Of a stretch of DNA of 38,695 nucleotides, positions 16,531 through 24,829 are shown piece after piece. A program made the position numbers and the translations under genes. Where the stretch lies: contig NZ_DATJJK010000226.1 in assembly GCF_035492295.1 (NCBI RefSeq), positions 1 to 38,695 on the forward strand, given 5' to 3'. Source of the DNA: Acidisoma sp035492295 (GTDB lineage: Bacteria; Pseudomonadota; Alphaproteobacteria; Acetobacterales; Acetobacteraceae). The notes under the pieces were generated by a model. It did not search any database, had not been told where the DNA came from, and saw nothing but the letters and a program-made list of their open reading frames with translations. Positions within the stretch are counted from its first letter, which is position 1. Each line of letters begins with the position of its first letter.

Positions 16531-17424
16531 ATGAGCAGTGTAATGGGCGTTGTGGAGGAGACGGGATTCCAGGCAGCGCTGGGCCTGATGCGCCGCTTCG
16601 GCGCGGCGCGGGCCTCCGACCTCGGGGGGGCCATCGCAGTCTCCATCGGCACCCGCTTGCCGGTCTCGAAGGTGGCGGATGCCAATCTTGCCCACGCCTT
16701 TCCGGCGCTCGACGCGGCTGCCCGTCGCCAGATCATCCGGGACGTGTGGGAGAACATCGGCCGCACCATGGGTGAATTGCCTCATCTGGCCAAGCTCGAA
16801 CGCACCTCATCGGGTCCGGGCTGGGAAATCGCGGGCGAGGACATCCTGCGGGATCAGTCAGCCCGCGGCGGCCCAGCAATTTTCTTTTCAGCCCACATCG
16901 GCAATTGGGAGATGCTTCCACGCATCCTGGCCCATGCCGGGATTCCGATGGCAAGCTTCTACCGCGCGCTTTCCAACGTCAGGGTCAATGAAGCGGTCAA
17001 TCGCCTGCGCCGGGATGCGGCCGGGTTGGACCTGCCGATGTTCCCGAAGGGCGCGCAAGGTGCCAGCGGTGCGCTCGCCCATCTTGCCGGCGGCGGCTAT
17101 CTTGGGATCCTGGCCGACCAGAAAATGAACGATGGCATCCCCGTTGAATTCTTCGGCCGCCCCGCGATGACGGCGCCGGCCCTGGCGGCGCTCGCCCTGC
17201 GCTTCGGTTGCCCGGTCATTCCGGGTCGGGTCCGCCGCACCGGCTCGGCGCGGCTTCGGCTGGAGGTCGAGCCGCCATTGCCGCTGCCGCAAACCGGCGA
17301 TCGGCAGGCGGACATTGCGACACTCATGCGCGCGGTCAATCGCACCTTCGAGCGGTGGATTACGGACGAGCCTGGCTCCTGGCTTTGGTTGCATCGGCGC
17401 TGGCCGAAGGAAGCGGCCAACTGA
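16531..17424 (+). CDS. LpxL/HtrB-like lysophospholipid/lipid A acyltransferase
   Basis: This encodes a 297-residue inner-membrane-associated acyltransferase of the lipid A biosynthesis family. It would transfer a fatty acyl chain to a lipid A precursor. The HX4E catalytic pair is in SAHIGNWEM (His near 122). Other marks are FYRALSNVRVN, FPKGAQGASGALAHL, ILADQKMNDGIPVEFFGRPA, PVIPGRVRRT and the end ITDEPGSWLWLHRRWP. The start at 16531 has GGAG 8 nt upstream. No transmembrane helix is strong at the N-terminus, unlike E. coli LpxL. It could instead acylate another lipid; which acyl chain is used cannot be read. Confidence 0.88.
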   Translation: MSSVMGVVEETGFQAALGLMRRFGAARASDLGGAIAVSIGTRLPVSKVADANLAHAFPALDAAARRQIIRDVWENIGRTMGELPHLAKLERTSSGPGWEIAGEDILRDQSARGGPAIFFSAHIGNWEMLPRILAHAGIPMASFYRALSNVRVNEAVNRLRRDAAGLDLPMFPKGAQGASGALAHLAGGGYLGILADQKMNDGIPVEFFGRPAMTAPALAALALRFGCPVIPGRVRRTGSARLRLEVEPPLPLPQTGDRQADIATLMRAVNRTFERWITDEPGSWLWLHRRWPKEAAN

Positions 17425-17433
17425 GCGGGCCGT

Positions 17434-17910
17434 TCAGTCGCCACCCGGCGGGAAGGGGCTGCCGCCAATCGCGGGCCTGCCTGCGGGCCCTGCTTCCGGT
17501 CTCCCGCGTGGGTCAGGTCCGCCCCAGGCTGGGCCGAAGCCCAGCCACCAGCCCCAGTCGAAATACGGCCACGGATCGGTGGTGGGGTAGGAGAGATAGG
17601 TCACCGTAATCGCCGGTGAACGCGCCTCGGTGATGATGTCTCCGCGCGCGGCCATGCATTGAAGATAGTCCACTGGCTGGCCCTGGCCCGTGCCGGCGGC
17701 TGCCTCCGCGGATCCGAACGAGGAATGGCGGCGGCAGAACAAATCGTCCTGGGCGAAATCCTGTGCCGTTCGTGTGGCGCCAGGCACTGCCACCAGCGCG
17801 GGCGGCGGCGGGGTGCAGCCCGGCAGCGCGGAAACGAACCCGGCCAGACAGGCCCCTTTCAGAGCCTGCGCCGGCTGCTGGCGCCAGCCTGCGATCAGCC
17901 GCCCCCGCAT
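17434..17910 (-). CDS. small putative lipoprotein, glycine/proline-rich tail
   Basis: This encodes 158 residues. A short hydrophobic segment ends in lipobox LPGC (Cys 32), suggesting a lipoprotein. The middle holds Cys residues in DLFCRRHSSFG and DYLQCMAARGD, and an aromatic stretch DPWPYFDWGWWLGFGPAW. The tail is Gly/Pro/Arg-rich. It has no catalytic motif that I can see. It starts 2 nt after the stop of the upstream lipoprotein gene, so they form one operon. The function is unknown. The 3' end lies 9 nt from the convergent acyltransferase gene. Confidence 0.6.
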   Translation of the reverse strand: MRGRLIAGWRQQPAQALKGACLAGFVSALPGCTPPPPALVAVPGATRTAQDFAQDDLFCRRHSSFGSAEAAAGTGQGQPVDYLQCMAARGDIITEARSPAITVTYLSYPTTDPWPYFDWGWWLGFGPAWGGPDPRGRPEAGPAGRPAIGGSPFPPGGD

Positions 17911-17912
17911 GA

Positions 17913-18113
17913 TCAGTTGCTTCCGCCGACGCCCATGAAAAAGCTCGCCCGACCATCGATATGCGTGGTGATCGTGCCGGGCGCCGGTGTCGCCGCGGCG
18001 GTTTCCGCGGCCGGTGGCGCTGCCGCAAAATCACCACTGCATGCGCTCAACAGGCCGGCGGCGAGAAGCAGCATCAGAGAGAAGCGGCCTCTCGGACCAA
18101 ATGGTTGGATCAT
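17913..18113 (-). CDS. small lipoprotein, 66 residues
   Basis: This short frame encodes a signal peptide (RFSLMLLLAAGLLSAC) with lipobox LSAC (Cys 25), then an Ala/Pro/Thr-rich linker and a short end GTITTHIDGRASFFMGVGGSN. No known domain is visible. The start at 18113 places the lipobox correctly; an upstream extension to 18188 is unneeded. It is first in a two-gene operon with the following lipoprotein. A near-perfect 17-bp palindrome lies about 60 bp upstream. Confidence 0.6.
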   Translation of the reverse strand: MIQPFGPRGRFSLMLLLAAGLLSACSGDFAAAPPAAETAAATPAPGTITTHIDGRASFFMGVGGSN

Positions 18114-18171
18114 GCAATCGGTTCCCGGGCGGGCTGTGATGGTATCCCGCCATGCTCCGTCAGAGAAATAT

Positions 18172-18188
18172 GTGGGAAAATTTCCCAC
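18172..18188. promoter_or_regulatory. 17-bp palindrome upstream of the lipoprotein pair
   Basis: GTGGGAAA-A-TTTCCCAC is an inverted repeat with 8-bp arms and a 1-bp centre, 59-75 bp upstream of the lipoprotein start. The size and symmetry suit an operator for a dimeric regulator. The regulator is unknown. Confidence 0.4.
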
Positions 18189-18249
18189 GTCAATGGAGGA
18201 GGCGACTCGGCCGACCTGCTCATGGTTCCGCTGAAATGTCCTATAGAAA

Positions 18250-18275
18250 AACGGCCCGGACGAAGCCGGGCCGTT
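18250..18275 (-). terminator. intrinsic terminator of acid phosphatase gene
   Basis: On the minus strand AACGGCCCGG pairs with CCGGGCCGTT (10 bp) around a 6-nt loop, followed by a short T-run (TTTTC). It lies 21 nt after the acid phosphatase stop. Confidence 0.8.
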
Positions 18276-18296
18276 CCTCTCAGCCCAATTGGTGGC

Positions 18297-19730
18297 TCAA
18301 GGGCCGGTCGTCTTCGGTGTCTGGTCGTTGGTCTTCGCCGCCGGTTGCGCCGCGAGAGGGGCGGCTGCGGGCGGTGCTGACTTCGCAGCCGCGAGTTCCG
18401 CCGCCCGCCCGGCGGCGGTATAAAGATCGAGGCGGGAATAAACGCCAAACTCCGAGCCATTGTCGAGAAAGCCGCCGCCCGGTCCCTCGGTTTCGGTCAG
18501 GATCTGGTCGGCTTCCTTCAGCGTCAGCGCCGGGAAGGCGACGGTCAGCAGATAGCCGGCTTCGGGCGCGAGTTGGCCGACATCCTCCTTGCCGGTCGCC
18601 GTGCTTTGAAAGACGGTGGGCAGGCCGTAGGTCTGGGTCGCCGCATAGAAGGCGGCATTATTCGCCGCGTTGCTGAAGCGGCCGTGATCCTCCGTGGCGC
18701 AGACAGCAACCGAATTGCCGCAGGCGGCTTGCAGAACCTGCGTTACGTCGCTTCGTGCCATGGTGATTGCGGCCCGAAAATCCTTGATCGAGACCCCTTT
18801 GATCTTCTGGCCGACATAGGCCGGATCATTGGCGAGCAGGTGCGCCATGTCGTAGGTGGCGAGGGTGCGGCCGCCGAGAACGTCCATGGCGTAGTGGGCA
18901 CCCAGGATGATGCGGTCATTCCCGTATTCCGCGGCGCGGGCGATCATCTGCTGGTAGCGGTCCGGAACGAGCAGGGCGAGGATGATGGCGCCGGTGTAAC
19001 CGTAGGTCGTATGGCCGCTCGGGAAGGACGGACTATTGACGAGGTCCATGATCGGGCCCCGATTGTAGACGGTGTTGTCGGCAGGATCGTCGAAGTAGTC
19101 GGGGCCGGTGATGGCGCGCATCGAGGGGATTGTCTGGAAGGGCCGCGAATCGCCGAAGGTATCGGCACCTGGGCTGCCGGCGGGAAGATCATAGGCCCGG
19201 CCGAACACGTCCGGCGTGGCGTTCATGTCCTTCAGAATGGCCGCAGCGGCATCAGAGACGGGCTCCTTGCCGTTCGTGGTACCGTTGGCAAAGAAGAACT
19301 TTCCGGAATTAGAGTCCGCGCCGCTGATATTGAGCGCGTAGACAATGATCTGCTGCACGGCCGGTGAAATATTCGTGAAGTGCTCGTCATCGATATAATG
19401 GGCGCGCGCTTCGTAGGCAGCGCCGAGGGTCGTACCGAGACCGTCCGAGAGCTCCACCAGATTGCCCTTCGTGATGAAGGCGTCACGCAGGGCTTGCTGT
19501 TCCTGTTCCGCGAAGGGAAGCAATGTCGGCTGCCGAACCTTCCCCGACTGGATGCCCGCGGTCACGGTGTAATTGGCGCCAAGGGCGGCGCGGCCTCCCG
19601 CCGTATTCGGCAAGGCCACGAGCGGGGCCAGCCCATGCAGCGCAGCAAGATTAGTGTCGGTCTGCGCCAGGGCCTGCAGCGGGAGGAGGGTCGCCATCGC
19701 AATGGCACCCAGGAGCATTCTTCGGGTCAC
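18297..19730 (-). CDS. PAP2-family acid phosphatase, exported
   Basis: This encodes 477 residues. The start is GTG at 19730, with GAGGA 7 nt upstream; the frame is open to 20099 but the extension has no support. The signal peptide is TRRMLLGAIAMATLLPLQALAQ, possibly Tat-type from the RR. The PAP2 phosphatase signature is readable: SRPF, PSFPSGHTTYGYTG (near 236) and RIILGAHYAMDVLGGR (R-X5-H-X3-D near 270-280). These residues bind phosphate and form the phosphohistidine intermediate. It should hydrolyse phosphomonoesters in the periplasm, supplying phosphate to the Pst system. A C-terminal Ala/Pro/Lys-rich tail of about 40 residues is added. No Pho box was found upstream. Confidence 0.88.
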   Translation of the reverse strand: MTRRMLLGAIAMATLLPLQALAQTDTNLAALHGLAPLVALPNTAGGRAALGANYTVTAGIQSGKVRQPTLLPFAEQEQQALRDAFITKGNLVELSDGLGTTLGAAYEARAHYIDDEHFTNISPAVQQIIVYALNISGADSNSGKFFFANGTTNGKEPVSDAAAAILKDMNATPDVFGRAYDLPAGSPGADTFGDSRPFQTIPSMRAITGPDYFDDPADNTVYNRGPIMDLVNSPSFPSGHTTYGYTGAIILALLVPDRYQQMIARAAEYGNDRIILGAHYAMDVLGGRTLATYDMAHLLANDPAYVGQKIKGVSIKDFRAAITMARSDVTQVLQAACGNSVAVCATEDHGRFSNAANNAAFYAATQTYGLPTVFQSTATGKEDVGQLAPEAGYLLTVAFPALTLKEADQILTETEGPGGGFLDNGSEFGVYSRLDLYTAAGRAAELAAAKSAPPAAAPLAAQPAAKTNDQTPKTTGP

Positions 19731-19992
19731 GGTCTCGTCCTCAATGCTTGTCCGGTTTGCAGCGCGGAGGAATTTAGCACTGGGCCGCCCTTGTCTGGAA
19801 TGGACTGGGCTCTTTTGTCGCAACTGCGCAGCATGCAGTGCCTTCCCTTGAAGGGCTCCGCACGGGGTCGCGCCCCGCGGGTATGTCCTTCTCGCGTTCC
19901 CGCCGCTGACGCGCGCGGATCGGGCCCTGCATGAAACCAAGCGAAAGGGCAGGACCCAGCGGAATTTTCCCATGGCGTAAGCGGGGTGATGG

Positions 19993-20967
19993 CTAGGTGA
20001 AGGCCTTGCGGGCCGCTTCCAAAACGCCGGCCACAGCCTGTCGGTAGGCGTCGAACATCGGTGCCACGCCGTCTGCCGGGCCGGTCCAGTTGATCGCAAA
20101 GCAGAAGCTGGCCGGCGTGCCGTCCAGGATCATCTGCCCGGCCAGGGCGAAGCAGTGGAAGTCTTCCCAGTCGATGCTGCCGCCTTTTGCATAGGCGGCG
20201 ATGCCGGCCGGCACGACGAGGGGAATGGCATCGCCCATGGACAGGATGCGCTTGTATTCCGTCGTCGTCTCGGGTTTGGAAAAAAAAGCGCCCGACAGTG
20301 CCTTTTCATACCAGGCGACCATCTCCCGCGCCGTGCTCGCCATGGTTTCGCGGCCGTTGAGCGGCACGCGGGTCTTGCCGAAATCCTTGCCCTTCCGTAA
20401 CGCCTCCATCCCCGCCCAGCCAAGATCGGTGCCGTAGGGCGCGCCCGCGAGATAGGAAAAGAACTGGCGGGTCGAAATCGGGATTTCGGTCTGGCGCAGA
20501 TTGGCCTGGGCGATCAGAGCGCGCACCGGCGCCACGCCGCAAGCGCCGAGGGCGGCATCGGTCGCCGTGTTATCGCTGTGGGATATCATCGCCTCAAGCA
20601 CGATCCGGAGCGGCGCGTGGCCGGAAAGGTCAGCGAAAACAGGGCTGACGAGGGAACGTACGCGGTCGTCGATCAGGATCGGCTGGTCTTCGGACAGGCG
20701 CCCGGATTCGCATTGGCGCAGAACCTCGGCGAGGATGAATGTCTTGACCGCACTGCCCATGAAAAGATGGCTGTCGGCGTCATGATCCACCTCCCAGCGC
20801 GAGTTGCCTTGCACGACGGAGACCAACCCGCCCGTGGTGGCGGGCAGGGCGGCGAAGCTTGCCAGCGCCTGCTGCACGGGCGATTGGCTTGCCGCGTCGG
20901 TGCGGCTGTTTCCCAACGCGAGGGCCGAGGTGCCCAGGGCCACCAGAGCGCGCCGCTTGATCTGCAT
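19993..20967 (-). CDS. class A beta-lactamase-fold serine hydrolase, exported
   Basis: This encodes 324 residues. The N-terminus QIKRRALVALGTSALALG is a signal peptide with a twin Arg. Class A active-site elements are present: SAVK (Ser72, Lys75), SDN (131-133) and KGG (261-263) in the place of KTG. The family's general-base Glu in an ExxLN loop is not evident at the expected spacing after SDN, and the SDN-to-KGG distance is longer than usual. Beta-lactam hydrolysis is therefore uncertain; a penicillin-binding-like or esterase activity is possible. AAAGG sits 6 nt upstream of the start at 20967. Confidence 0.8.
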   Translation of the reverse strand: MQIKRRALVALGTSALALGNSRTDAASQSPVQQALASFAALPATTGGLVSVVQGNSRWEVDHDADSHLFMGSAVKTFILAEVLRQCESGRLSEDQPILIDDRVRSLVSPVFADLSGHAPLRIVLEAMISHSDNTATDAALGACGVAPVRALIAQANLRQTEIPISTRQFFSYLAGAPYGTDLGWAGMEALRKGKDFGKTRVPLNGRETMASTAREMVAWYEKALSGAFFSKPETTTEYKRILSMGDAIPLVVPAGIAAYAKGGSIDWEDFHCFALAGQMILDGTPASFCFAINWTGPADGVAPMFDAYRQAVAGVLEAARKAFT

Positions 20968-21095
20968 CGCCTACCTTTCCAGGCATGTTCCGGCATCCGG
21001 CCACTTCCATGCCCGAACTGGCACCGGAAGTCATGCCGTGACATGGAGCCGCATGCGGCGATCAAGTGAAAGCTGGGAAAATGGGGAGGGGCCCG

Positions 21096-21171
21096 TGGCT
21101 CCCGGAGTAGGACTCGAACCTACGACCGAGCGATTAACAGTCGCTTGCTCTACCAACTGAGCTATCCGGGA
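21096..21171 (-). tRNA. tRNA-Asn (GTT)
   Basis: This is a 76-nt cloverleaf on the minus strand. The acceptor stem is TCCCGGA/TCCGGGA with discriminator G and encoded CCA. The anticodon stem is AGCGA/TCGCT with a loop whose middle is GTT. The T-loop is GGTTCGAGTCC. It has an encoded CCA and a clear promoter at 21187-21215. Confidence 0.97.
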
Positions 21172-21186
21172 ACAGCGGGCGGGGAC

Positions 21187-21215
21187 CCTATAGCGGAGGT
21201 GTCATGGGCTTGCAA
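21187..21215 (-). promoter_or_regulatory. sigma-70-type promoter of tRNA-Asn
   Basis: On the minus strand, TTGCAA and TATAGG are separated by exactly 17 nt. The -10 ends 16 nt before the tRNA 5' end. Both hexamers are close to consensus, as expected for a strong tRNA promoter. Confidence 0.7.
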
Positions 21216-21315
21216 CGCCACTTCGGTCCCCTTTTTACGTGCTGAAAGCAGACCTCCCTCCCGCTCGCGTGCTGCCTTCTCGCGGGCTCGTTGGCATGCT
21301 AGAGCGCTCTTCGAC

Positions 21316-21399
21316 GCGAGAGTGGCGGAACGGTAGACGCAGTCGACTCAAAATCGACCGGCGCAAGTCATGGGGGTTCGAATCCCCCCTCTCGCACCA
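21316..21399 (+). tRNA. tRNA-Leu (CAA)
   Basis: This is an 84-nt tRNA with a long variable arm. The acceptor stem is GCGAGAG/CTCTCGC with discriminator A and encoded CCA. The anticodon stem is GTCGA/TCGAC with a CAA anticodon, reading UUG. The T-arm is GGGGGTTCGAATCCCCC. It is transcribed divergently from tRNA-Asn across 144 bp; its own promoter is not distinct. Confidence 0.97.
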
Positions 21400-21452
21400 A
21401 AGCATCTCATCCCCAGATGATAGGCGCTTTCCTTTCACAGACGGATGGGGCG

Positions 21453-22544
21453 ATGCAACTCTTCAGCTGCCAGAACTGCGGCCAGCTTCTCTTTTTCGAA
21501 AACCGGTCCTGCGAGAATTGCGGTGCGCGGCTTGGCTACGACCCGGCCACCGGCCAGCTTCTCGCCCTCGCAGCCTCAGCCGAGGCTCATGAGGCCGGGG
21601 ATCGCTGGCAGCCGGTAGACAGTCCCGGCCAGCAGTTCCGCTTCTGCGACAATGCGGCGCATGACGCCTGCAATTGGCTGGTCCCGGCGCTGAGCGATGA
21701 CCGCTTCTGTCTCGCCTGCCGGCATAATCGTACGATTCCGGATCTTTCGGTCGGCGATCATTTGCCACGCTGGCAAAAGCTCGAAATTGCCAAGCACAGG
21801 CTTTTCTACCAGCTGATCAAGTTCGGCGTGCCTCGGCCCACCATCGCGGAGATGCCGGGGCATGGCCTCGTTTTCGATTTTCTGGCGGAAATGCCTGTGC
21901 CCGGTGCTACGCGCGTCATGACCGGGCATGACAGCGGGCTCATCACCCTCAACATGCAGGAGGCGGACGACGCCGAGCGCGAGCGCCTGCGCACGCAGAT
22001 GCATGAGCCCTACCGCACGCTGCTCGGCCATTTCCGCCACGAGATCGGTCATTTCTACTGGGACATCCTGGTCCGGGACGGTGGTCATCTCGATGCGTGC
22101 CGGGCTGTTTTCGGGGACGACCGAGAGGATTATGCCCAGGCCCTGCAGCGCCATTACGATCAGGGGCCGCTCCCCGGCTGGCAGGAGCACTTCATCTCCC
22201 ACTACGCCACCACCCATCCTTGGGAGGATTTCGCCGAGACCTGGGCCCACTACCTTCATATCGTCGATACCTTGGAGACGGCGTCGGTCTTTAAACTCGG
22301 CGTCCATCCGAAGAAGACTTCGGACCCTGATCTGCATGCCGACATCACCCTCAATCCTTATGGGGCAGGGCCTATCGGCGGGCTGATCGAGGCCTGGCTG
22401 CCGCTTACCTATGCGGTCAACAGCCTCAACCGCAGCATGGGCATCAACGACCTCTATCCCTTCATCCTGAGTCCTGGCGTCATCGCCAAGATGGAATTCA
22501 TCCACGAGCTCGTGCAGGGAAACTTGGCGAAACCGCAGGCCTGA
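21453..22544 (+). CDS. zinc-ribbon/zincin metallopeptidase-like protein
   Basis: This encodes a 363-residue cytoplasmic protein. An N-terminal zinc ribbon has Cys pairs at about 6/9 and 20/23 (CQNCG and CENCG). A second cluster has Cys 65, 73, 86 and 89. The metallopeptidase motif HEIGH (His 196, Glu 197, His 200) follows in LGHFRHEIGHFYWD, with WEDFAETWAHYLHIVDT downstream likely giving the third ligand. It fits the putative zinc-binding metallopeptidase (DUF2248) family, whose substrates are unknown. The start at 21453 was chosen because the preceding 12 codons overlap the tRNA-Leu trailer and add nothing. A strong bidirectional terminator follows. Confidence 0.88.
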   Translation: MQLFSCQNCGQLLFFENRSCENCGARLGYDPATGQLLALAASAEAHEAGDRWQPVDSPGQQFRFCDNAAHDACNWLVPALSDDRFCLACRHNRTIPDLSVGDHLPRWQKLEIAKHRLFYQLIKFGVPRPTIAEMPGHGLVFDFLAEMPVPGATRVMTGHDSGLITLNMQEADDAERERLRTQMHEPYRTLLGHFRHEIGHFYWDILVRDGGHLDACRAVFGDDREDYAQALQRHYDQGPLPGWQEHFISHYATTHPWEDFAETWAHYLHIVDTLETASVFKLGVHPKKTSDPDLHADITLNPYGAGPIGGLIEAWLPLTYAVNSLNRSMGINDLYPFILSPGVIAKMEFIHELVQGNLAKPQA

Positions 22545-22562
22545 GGTCAGGACCCGGCCGGA

Positions 22563-22600
22563 CAAAAAAACCGGCCGGGCATTGCTGCCCGGCCGGTTTT
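22563..22600. terminator. bidirectional intrinsic terminator
   Basis: CCGGCCGGGC pairs with GCCCGGCCGG (10 bp) around a 6-nt loop. A run of seven A lies before it and a T-run after it, so it acts on both strands. It ends the metallopeptidase gene and, in reverse, the csbD-like gene. Confidence 0.88.
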
Positions 22601-22621
22601 ACTTCGATCATGCGAAGAAGA

Positions 22622-22801
22622 TTACTTCGTCGCGTCGCGAAGACTGTCCTTGGCGCCGCCATAAGCGTTCTGCACCTTGCCGCCGACCTTTTCGGCCTTG
22701 CCTTCGGCCTGCATCTTCTTGTCTCCGGTCACTTTGCCGGCAGCTTCCTTGACGGTACCCTTGACCTGGTGGCCGATACCTGAGGTGCGATCCTTGTCCA
22801 T
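22622..22801 (-). CDS. CsbD family stress protein
   Basis: This short gene encodes 59 residues, starting MDKDRTSGIGHQVKG. It is a typical CsbD-like small hydrophilic protein, Lys/Gly/Asp/Glu-rich, with KEAAGKVTGDKKMQAEGKAEKV and GGKVQNAYGGAKDSLRDATK. The family is induced by stress in several bacteria but its biochemical role is unknown. GGAG lies 7 nt upstream of the ATG. The terminator at 22563-22600 lies 21 nt past its stop. It shares a neighbourhood with another stress-type gene (GlsB-like) in the same direction. Confidence 0.93.
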   Translation of the reverse strand: MDKDRTSGIGHQVKGTVKEAAGKVTGDKKMQAEGKAEKVGGKVQNAYGGAKDSLRDATK

Positions 22802-22950
22802 CCTGCGTCTCCTTATACTGCGAGGACTCTGCGCAGTCTGCGCGTCCTCTTAAGATGTGAGATGGGGACAGTGTTTTCCGGAAAGAAGAGGGCGACCCGG
22901 CTGCGACGCTTCACGTCCGCGTGCTCCTGTCCCACTGATGAAATGAAAAA

Positions 22951-22972
22951 GGCCGCGCCCGAAGGCGCGGCC
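22951..22972 (-). terminator. intrinsic terminator of GlsB-like gene
   Basis: GGCCGCGCC pairs with GGCGCGGCC (9 bp) around a CGAA/TTCG-type loop. On the minus strand a T-run (TTTTTC) follows. It lies 25 nt after the stop of the gene at 22998-23255. Confidence 0.85.
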
Positions 22973-22997
22973 TTTCCCATTAGGCAAGTGCGCAGGA

Positions 22998-23255
22998 TCA
23001 ATAAGCCCGTCGTCCGAAGATGGCATGGTAGATGACGAGCAGAATAATCGCACCGATCACAGCCACGACCATGCTGTAGAGGTTGAAGCCCGTGATGCCG
23101 GCCGCGCCGAAGGACTGGAAGACGAAGCCGCCGACCAGTGCGCCCACGATCCCGAGCACGATATCCATGAAGAAGCCTTCGCCGCTACGATTGACGATCT
23201 TGCTCGCGATGAAACCGGCGATGAGGCCGAGCACGATCCAGCCGATGATGGACAT
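22998..23255 (-). CDS. GlsB/YeaQ/YmgE family membrane protein
   Basis: This encodes an 85-residue inner-membrane protein of the transglycosylase-associated protein family. Three hydrophobic segments are seen: IIGWIVLGLIAGFIASKIV, MDIVLGIVGALVGGFVFQSF and YSMVVAVIGAIILLVIYHAIFG. The family is linked to acid and envelope stress; its mechanism is unknown. AGGAGAG lies 6 nt upstream of the ATG at 23255. It is followed by a clear terminator, so it is a single-gene unit. Confidence 0.93.
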   Translation of the reverse strand: MSIIGWIVLGLIAGFIASKIVNRSGEGFFMDIVLGIVGALVGGFVFQSFGAAGITGFNLYSMVVAVIGAIILLVIYHAIFGRRAY

Positions 23256-23368
23256 CGCATACTCTCCTGAATGAGGCCGCCGAGCGGGGCTGGGCGGCGC
23301 TTATGCAGAGGAACAAGGTGTCGCGCCCCGCTTCTTCAAGGGAAATCCTTCGCGCCCAATCTGGCAAA

Positions 23369-24829
23369 TCAGGCCGTACGAGCGCCTTTGATCGCGGGAT
23401 ACAGTGCCCGATAGAAGGGCAGCCGCGCCTCATAGGCTTCCTGCAGCGCGGGAATGGGCGCGACGGCGGAGAGGCGGCGCGGTGGCGTGCAGAGGGTCGC
23501 CGGGTCCTCGCCTGTTGCAGCCAGACGTCCGAGGCGTGCGGCACCGAAGGCCGCCCCGTGTTCGCCATCGGCCAGTCGATGCAGGGTCAGTCCGAGCACC
23601 GAGGCGAGGATCGTGATCCAGGTGCCGCTGCGCGAGCCGCCGCCGATGACATCGGCCTCGGTGATCTCGGTTCCCGCCGACCGCAGCGCGTCCAGGCAGT
23701 CGCGGAAGGAGAAGGCGACGCCTTCGAGGACGGCTTGGGTCATGGCGGCCCGGGTCGTATCCTGCGACAGGCCGAGGAAGGCGCCGCGGATCATGCCGTC
23801 ATTATGTGGCGTCCGCTCGCCGGAGAGATACGGGAGGAAGGTCGCTTCCGAAGGCGCCGACGGCGCCTCGGGCAGGTTCTGCAGAAGGGTGGCTTCTTTC
23901 TCGCCCGCGACACGGCTCCACCAGGCGAGGCTGGCGGCGGCCGATAGGGTGACCCCCATCTGATGCCACAGGCCAGGAATGGCGTGACAGAAGGCATGGA
24001 CCGCGGCTTCCGGATTGGGACGGAAGCGATCCGTGGTCACCCAGAGCACGCCTGACGTGCCGAGCGAGAGGAAAGCGCTTCCGGGGCGGATGGCCCCCAG
24101 CCCCACGGCGCCGGCGGCGTTGTCGCCGGCACCGCCGGCAATGACGGGGGACGTTTCCATGCGCCATCGTGCCCGGAGATCGTCGCTGAGTTGGCCTGCG
24201 GGGGCGCTCCCTTCGACCAGGCGCGGCATCGCGCTGAGCGGGAGGCCGGTTGCGGCGAGGACCTCCTCCGACCAGGCGCGGGCGCCGACGTCTAGCCAGA
24301 GCGTGCCGGCGGCATCCGACATTTCCTCGATCATCTCGCCGCTCAGGCGATAGCGCAGATAGGCCTTGGGCAGGAGCACCTTCGCCGTCTGGGCAAAGAC
24401 ATCGGGTTCGTGGGTGCGGACCCAAAGCAGCTTGGGCGCCGTGAAGCCGGGCATCGCCGGATTGCCGGTGATCTGGCCCAGGTTGGGGAGGCGCTCCTCC
24501 AAGAGGCGGCATTCGGCTTCCGAGCGGGTGTCGTTCCAGAGGATGGCGGGGCGGAGCGGGTGGCCTGCCCTATCCAGCAGAACGGCGCCATGCATCTGCC
24601 CGGACAGGCCGATGCCGCGCACCGCGGCGAGGGCCGGCCCATGGCTTTGGGCCAGCGAATCGATCGCGCGCAGCGTCGCCTGCCACCAATCTTCCGGATT
24701 CTGCTCGCTCCAACCTGGATGCAGGCGGGACACCTCAAGCGCTTCAGTATGGGTCGCCCGCACGGTCTCGGTCTCGTCAACGAGTACGACCTTGATGCCC
24801 GAGGTACCCAGATCGATGCCGAGATACAT
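23369..24829 (-). CDS. xylB: xylulokinase
   Basis: This encodes a 486-residue FGGY-family sugar kinase that phosphorylates D-xylulose to xylulose 5-phosphate. Marks are LGIDLGTSGIKVVLVD (phosphate loop), GLSGQMHGAVLLD (xylulokinase-type substrate motif), AILWNDTRSEAEC, GGAGDNAAGAVGLG, LSLGTSGVLWV, LSGERTPHNDGMIRGAFLGLS and GGGSRSGTWITILA. GGGAG lies 9 nt before the start at 24829. No xylA or other pentose gene is adjacent; a sugar ABC ATPase at the window end could belong to such a pathway but is 13 kb away. It is divergent from the second RTX-like gene. Confidence 0.95.
   Translation of the reverse strand: MYLGIDLGTSGIKVVLVDETETVRATHTEALEVSRLHPGWSEQNPEDWWQATLRAIDSLAQSHGPALAAVRGIGLSGQMHGAVLLDRAGHPLRPAILWNDTRSEAECRLLEERLPNLGQITGNPAMPGFTAPKLLWVRTHEPDVFAQTAKVLLPKAYLRYRLSGEMIEEMSDAAGTLWLDVGARAWSEEVLAATGLPLSAMPRLVEGSAPAGQLSDDLRARWRMETSPVIAGGAGDNAAGAVGLGAIRPGSAFLSLGTSGVLWVTTDRFRPNPEAAVHAFCHAIPGLWHQMGVTLSAAASLAWWSRVAGEKEATLLQNLPEAPSAPSEATFLPYLSGERTPHNDGMIRGAFLGLSQDTTRAAMTQAVLEGVAFSFRDCLDALRSAGTEITEADVIGGGSRSGTWITILASVLGLTLHRLADGEHGAAFGAARLGRLAATGEDPATLCTPPRRLSAVAPIPALQEAYEARLPFYRALYPAIKGARTA

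Noticed and set aside
17513..18037. 174-residue frame on the minus strand overlapping both small lipoproteins
   Set aside because: It has no signal peptide or motif, and the overlapping frames have good lipoboxes and a close start/stop arrangement.
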